Shown: positions 60,875 to 64,000 of the stretch, in pieces
How positions within the stretch are numbered: the first letter of the stretch is position 1
Layout: the number at the start of each line of letters is the position of its first letter
Origin: Brucella pituitosa
Lineage (GTDB): Bacteria > Pseudomonadota > Alphaproteobacteria > Rhizobiales > Rhizobiaceae
Assembly (NCBI RefSeq): GCF_003049685.1
Contig: NZ_PYSY02000001.1
Location: 434,001 to 498,000, forward strand
Direction of reading: 5' to 3'
Length of the DNA stretch: 64,000 nucleotides
Program-made: the position numbers and the translations under genes
The notes under the pieces: generated by a model
What the model was told of the DNA's origin: nothing
What the model saw: the letters and a program-made list of their open reading frames with translations, nothing else
Database searches by the model: none

Positions 60875-61795
60875 ATGTCCTCCAAAATTCTCTGTGTCGG
60901 TGCCCTCACAATGGACACCATTTTCCGCCTCGACACGCTTCCCGAACAGGCAGGCAAATATCTGCCGCGCGAGGCGGTCGAGATTGCGGCTGGGATGGCC
61001 TCGAGCGCCGCTGCTGCGATTGCCCGGCTTGGTGGCGACGTGGCGCTCTGGGCTTCTGCGGGGATTGATCCGGTGGGTGATCGTGCCATAGCAGAGCTTA
61101 AAGCCGAAGGCATTGATTGTTCGCATATAAGGCGGCTGGAAGGCGCGCGCACAGCATTTTCCTCGATCCTCGTCGATGCGAATGGTGAACGCATCATCGT
61201 GCCTTTTTATGATCGCAGGCTTGCAAGCCCGGCTGATCCGGTGCCGCCGATTGTGGCGGGAGCCTATGCGGCTGTCATGACCGATGTGCGTTGGCCATGG
61301 GCTGCGGAAACGGCGCTGCGTACGGCTCGCGATGCCGGTATTCCGGCGATTCTGGATGCCGATACCGCGCCTGTCGAATTGCTGGAAACGCTGCTACCGC
61401 TTGCAACTCATATTGTTGCGTCGGAACCCGCTGCAATCAGCGTCGCGGGCACGGCGGACTTGCGTGAATGTGTCCGTATTCTCAGCAACCGCTATGATGT
61501 TTTCACATCTGTCACGGCTGGCGCAGATGGCTGCTATTGGACTGAAGGTGCTGGCAAGCCTGTTTCCCATGTGGCGGGCTTCAAGGTTAATGCGGTGGAT
61601 ACGCTGGCCGCGGGCGATGTCTTCCATGGCGCATTTGCACGTGGTCTGGTGGAAGGTAAACCGATGACCGACATCATCCGCTTTGCCAATGCAGCCGCCG
61701 CCATCAAATGCGCGCGCTTCGGCGGACGTGCCGGTTCACCAAGCAAAACGGAAGTTCTTTCCTTCATCGAAAGCGGCATCGTCCCCGCTCAATAA
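60875..61795 (+). CDS. PfkB family carbohydrate kinase
   Basis: A 306-residue ribokinase-like sugar kinase. N-terminal signature-1 region GMASSAAAAIARLGGDVALWASAGIDPVGD, and C-terminal signature VDTLAAGDVFHGAFARGLVEG where Asp of AAGD is the catalytic base (commonly GAGD). It may phosphorylate a 2-keto-3-deoxy sugar acid, since a DHDPS-type aldolase and a sugar dehydrogenase flank it; substrate is inference. It starts 2 bp after the aldo/keto reductase gene. Confidence 0.88.
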   Translation: MSSKILCVGALTMDTIFRLDTLPEQAGKYLPREAVEIAAGMASSAAAAIARLGGDVALWASAGIDPVGDRAIAELKAEGIDCSHIRRLEGARTAFSSILVDANGERIIVPFYDRRLASPADPVPPIVAGAYAAVMTDVRWPWAAETALRTARDAGIPAILDADTAPVELLETLLPLATHIVASEPAAISVAGTADLRECVRILSNRYDVFTSVTAGADGCYWTEGAGKPVSHVAGFKVNAVDTLAAGDVFHGAFARGLVEGKPMTDIIRFANAAAAIKCARFGGRAGSPSKTEVLSFIESGIVPAQ

Positions 61796-61851
61796 GCATC
61801 AAAACACTCCTCCAAAAAGCGCGATTACGCACTGAACCCGAATTGACTCTT

Positions 61852-61867
61852 TACTAACATGTTAGTA
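61852..61867. promoter_or_regulatory. perfect 16-bp palindrome upstream of the DHDPS-family gene
   Basis: TACTAACATGTTAGTA is fully self-complementary and lies 38 bp before the TTG start at 61906, just after a -35-like TTGACT (61843-61848). Suits the GntR regulator encoded two genes on (62847). Confidence 0.6.
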
Positions 61868-61905
61868 TGTGCAAACCTGAAGTTCAAATTTGGGAGGAGC
61901 CAGTT

Positions 61906-62808
61906 TTGGCACACAATCATTCTCGGCAGGAGCGCTTCGGGCTCTCTGCAGCGCTTACGACACCATTCGACGCAGATGGCAAAATCGATGTCAGCCGTGC
62001 CCTGAAGCATGCCCGCGCACGCCTTGATAACGGCTGCTCAAGCGTAACCCTGTTCGGCACCACCGGCGAAGGCTCTTCCATTGGTGACGCCGAGCGCGCA
62101 GCGCTTCTCGATGCCTTCATTACGCAGGGCTTTGCTGCTTCCAACATCGTTGTTGGTGTGATGGAAAACTCGATTGCCGATGCGGTCGCACAGTCTGCCG
62201 ATGCACTGCGTCGCGGCTGCAAGGCCATTCTTCTGGCGCCGCCTTCCTACTTCAAAAACCTCTCGGATGAAGGCCTGTTCAACTGGTTCTCGGCAGTCTT
62301 CAAAGGTTTGGGTGACGATGCCCGCAGCATCATTCTCTACAACATCCCATCGGTGACAGCGGTTGAGCTTTCGGTCGATCTGATCACCCGTCTGCGCGCA
62401 GCCTTTGGTGGCATCATTACTGGCGTGAAGGATTCTTCCGGCACCTGGGCCTATACGGAAAAGCTGCTTGCAGCCCACAAGGACATTGCGATCCTGATCG
62501 GCGATGAGCGTGATCTTGCCGCCGGTGTACGTCTCGGTGGGCAGGGTGCGATTTCCGGCATGGCAAACCTGTTCCCGGATCGCCTTCTGCGCATGATCAA
62601 TAACGGTCAGGACGATGCTGAACTGGTCGGCGCAGTACAGCAATTGCTGAACTATCCGGTCACGCCTGCGGTCAAGGCCATGGTGGCGCGTCATACGGGT
62701 GACAAGGAGTGGCGTCGCGTACGCGCGCCGCTGATTTCACTGAATGATGCGGATTTCGATGCAATTGGCAGTGTATTTGACCGTTTGCATATGGCAAAAG
62801 CAGCTTAA
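61906..62808 (+). CDS. dihydrodipicolinate synthase/N-acetylneuraminate lyase family aldolase
   Basis: A 300-residue class I aldolase. Seen: FGTTGEGSSIGDAER (GTTGE site), ILYNIPSVTAVELS (Tyr) and GVKDSSGTWAYT (Schiff-base Lys). In a sugar-acid operon such enzymes usually cleave a 2-keto-3-deoxy acid to pyruvate and an aldehyde. The TTG at 61906 is chosen because GGGAGGAG ends 6 bp before it; a weaker in-frame ATG at 61867 overlaps the palindromic operator. Not essential DapA by context. Confidence 0.88.
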   Translation: MAHNHSRQERFGLSAALTTPFDADGKIDVSRALKHARARLDNGCSSVTLFGTTGEGSSIGDAERAALLDAFITQGFAASNIVVGVMENSIADAVAQSADALRRGCKAILLAPPSYFKNLSDEGLFNWFSAVFKGLGDDARSIILYNIPSVTAVELSVDLITRLRAAFGGIITGVKDSSGTWAYTEKLLAAHKDIAILIGDERDLAAGVRLGGQGAISGMANLFPDRLLRMINNGQDDAELVGAVQQLLNYPVTPAVKAMVARHTGDKEWRRVRAPLISLNDADFDAIGSVFDRLHMAKAA

Positions 62809-62846
62809 GGGCGGCATAAGCAAGCGGGACTGAGAGGGGACAGGCT

Positions 62847-63509
62847 TTGGCGGACGATCACAACGAACCGGTAAAATTGCGGGACAAGGCTTATCAGAGC
62901 TTCACCCAGCATTTGCTGGCGCGTGATTTTCATCCGGGCCAGTTCGTTTCGCAGCGCCAGCTTGTCACCATGACGGGCTTGCCGCTGGGTGCTATCCGCG
63001 AACTGATCCCGCGCCTTGAAGCGGAAGGTCTTATCAAGACCGTGCCGCAGCGCGGACTGCAGATCGCCCATATCGATCTCAATCTGATCCGCGAAGCGTT
63101 TCAGTTCCGCCTTTTCATCGAGAAAGAGGCGATTGCCATCTTCTGTCAGGCGGCTTCCGATGAGCTGTTGCGTTCGTTGCGCGCTGAGCATGAAGACACG
63201 CTCAATCGCGCAATGAGTGAGGGCGAAACACCAGAGCTCGAAGAGCAGGCGCAGAATATCGACTGGAGCTTGCATGATACAATTGTCGGCTCGCTCGACA
63301 ATGAAATCATCTGGCGCGCCTATCAGACCAATACGATCAAGATGCGCCTGATCAATCAGGAACGCTTCCGCATCACCGGGCGCGTTATCCCGGTCATGCA
63401 GGAGCATCTCGCTGTCCTTGCTGCAATCGAAACACGCGATCCGCAGACAGCCATGGATGCCATCGCCGTTCATATCAACAATGCACGGAAGCTGGCTTTG
63501 CACATCTAA
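62847..63509 (+). CDS. GntR family transcriptional regulator
   Basis: A 220-residue FCD-type GntR regulator: KAYQSFTQHLLARDFHPGQFVSQRQLVTMTGLPLGAIRELIPRLEAEGLIKTVPQRGLQI forms the winged helix, then IREAFQFRLFIEKEAI starts the ligand domain with acidic and His residues for metal binding (SLHDTIVGSL, MQEHLAVLAAIE, AIAVHINNA). The TTG start follows GAGAGGGG. It lies within the operon of the aldolase and the binding protein and is the natural candidate for the palindrome at 61852. Confidence 0.88.
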   Translation: MADDHNEPVKLRDKAYQSFTQHLLARDFHPGQFVSQRQLVTMTGLPLGAIRELIPRLEAEGLIKTVPQRGLQIAHIDLNLIREAFQFRLFIEKEAIAIFCQAASDELLRSLRAEHEDTLNRAMSEGETPELEEQAQNIDWSLHDTIVGSLDNEIIWRAYQTNTIKMRLINQERFRITGRVIPVMQEHLAVLAAIETRDPQTAMDAIAVHINNARKLALHI

Positions 63510-63569
63510 AGGCCATGGTCATGCGAGAGGAGTCGCCTGATCAGGAACACAACAGGGGAGGAGCATGTA

Positions 63570-64000
63570 ATGAATCTATTACGTCCAACACGTCGTCAGT
63601 TTCTGGCGGGAACAGCGGCCATTGCCGCTTCAGGTGTCACGGGCATCAGCCCATCATTCGCTCAGTCGGGTGTCGACTGGAAGAAGTATGCCGGGACCAC
63701 ACTTGAAGTAAACCTCATCAAGAGCCCGCGCGGCGAAATCCTTCAGAAATATCAGAAGGAATTCGAAGAACTCACTGGCATCAAGGTGAACTCCGAGCAG
63801 ACGCCGGAACAGCAGCAGCGCCAGAAGGCGGTGATCGAGCTGACTTCAGGCCGTCCGAGTTTCGACGTCATTCACATCAGCTATCACGTTCAGAAGCGCC
63901 AGTTTGAAAAGGGCGGTTGGCTTGCCGACCTCAACCCGTTCCTGAAAGACCCGACGCTGACCGATGCGTCACTCACAGAAGATGATTTCGCCAGTGCTGG
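63570..64000 (+). CDS. Tat-exported extracellular solute-binding protein (3' end outside window)
   Basis: The first 143 codons of a binding protein; the frame is open to the end of the window. The N-terminus shows a twin-arginine signal: TRRQFLAGTAAIAASGVTG with AQS as cleavage region. The mature start KYAGTTLEVNLIKSPRGEILQKYQKEFEELTGIKV and PSFDVIHISYHVQKRQFEKGGWLADLNPFL fit family 1 binding proteins. Start follows AGGGGAGGAG. Permease and ATPase genes are expected to the right, completing the import system for this operon. Confidence 0.88.
   Translation, partial: MNLLRPTRRQFLAGTAAIAASGVTGISPSFAQSGVDWKKYAGTTLEVNLIKSPRGEILQKYQKEFEELTGIKVNSEQTPEQQQRQKAVIELTSGRPSFDVIHISYHVQKRQFEKGGWLADLNPFLKDPTLTDASLTEDDFASA

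Overview
The window looks like a chromosomal segment of a Brucellaceae-type alphaproteobacterium (Ochrobactrum/Brucella group). This is inferred from the housekeeping order tRNA-Phe, yacG, maf, infA, low-molecular-weight phosphatase, UPF0262, hisD, DUF2948, murA, from the many sugar and amine ABC systems, and from Rhizobiales-style intergenic palindromes. No rRNA and no CRISPR array were seen.

Layout. 1-3519: end of a sarcosine oxidase operon (soxA, cut by the window edge, and soxG). 3670-5948: a CoA-transferase gene overlapping an unusual binding-protein gene that lacks a signal peptide. 5992-18280: an L-fucose-type oxidative sugar locus with lactonase, IclR regulator, sugar ABC transporter (one permease carries two single-G frameshifts), enolase-superfamily dehydratase, mutarotase, oxidoreductases, MaoC protein, 2-keto-3-deoxy-fuconate dehydrogenase, diketo-acid hydrolase and L-fuconate dehydratase. 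18372-20679: a small membrane transporter, a GAF-GGDEF diguanylate cyclase and bluB.

20763-32236 is an 11.4-kb element integrated in tRNA-Phe between perfect 47-bp direct repeats. It carries integrase, an excisionase-like gene, a replication-initiator-like gene with internal iterons, both terminase subunits, portal, a protease-capsid fusion, a gpW-like connector and a decoration protein. It has no recognisable tail, tape-measure or lysis genes. It reads as a compact phage satellite that would build its own capsid and borrow tails, similar in logic to capsid-forming phage-inducible chromosomal islands. An inverted AT-rich pair (XRE regulator plus a two-TM membrane protein) in its centre is a candidate cargo module. 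This is the most interesting part of the window.

32190-38862: tRNA-Phe, the housekeeping block, a small conserved basic protein gene, tRNA-Thr and tRNA-Arg. 39227-45468: a sensor histidine kinase and a two-gene RND efflux system. 45513-53288: reductive pyrimidine or hydantoin catabolism (NMT1-type ABC importer, dihydropyrimidinase, N-carbamoyl amidohydrolase) divergent from a RutR-like regulator, with a RutR-type operator between them. 53285-59521: a sugar-type ABC transporter read in one direction with a trans-sulfuration-family PLP enzyme and a GntR regulator. 59844-64000: a second carbohydrate-acid locus (aldo/keto reductase, PfkB kinase, DHDPS-type aldolase, GntR regulator) ending in a Tat-dependent binding protein cut by the window end.
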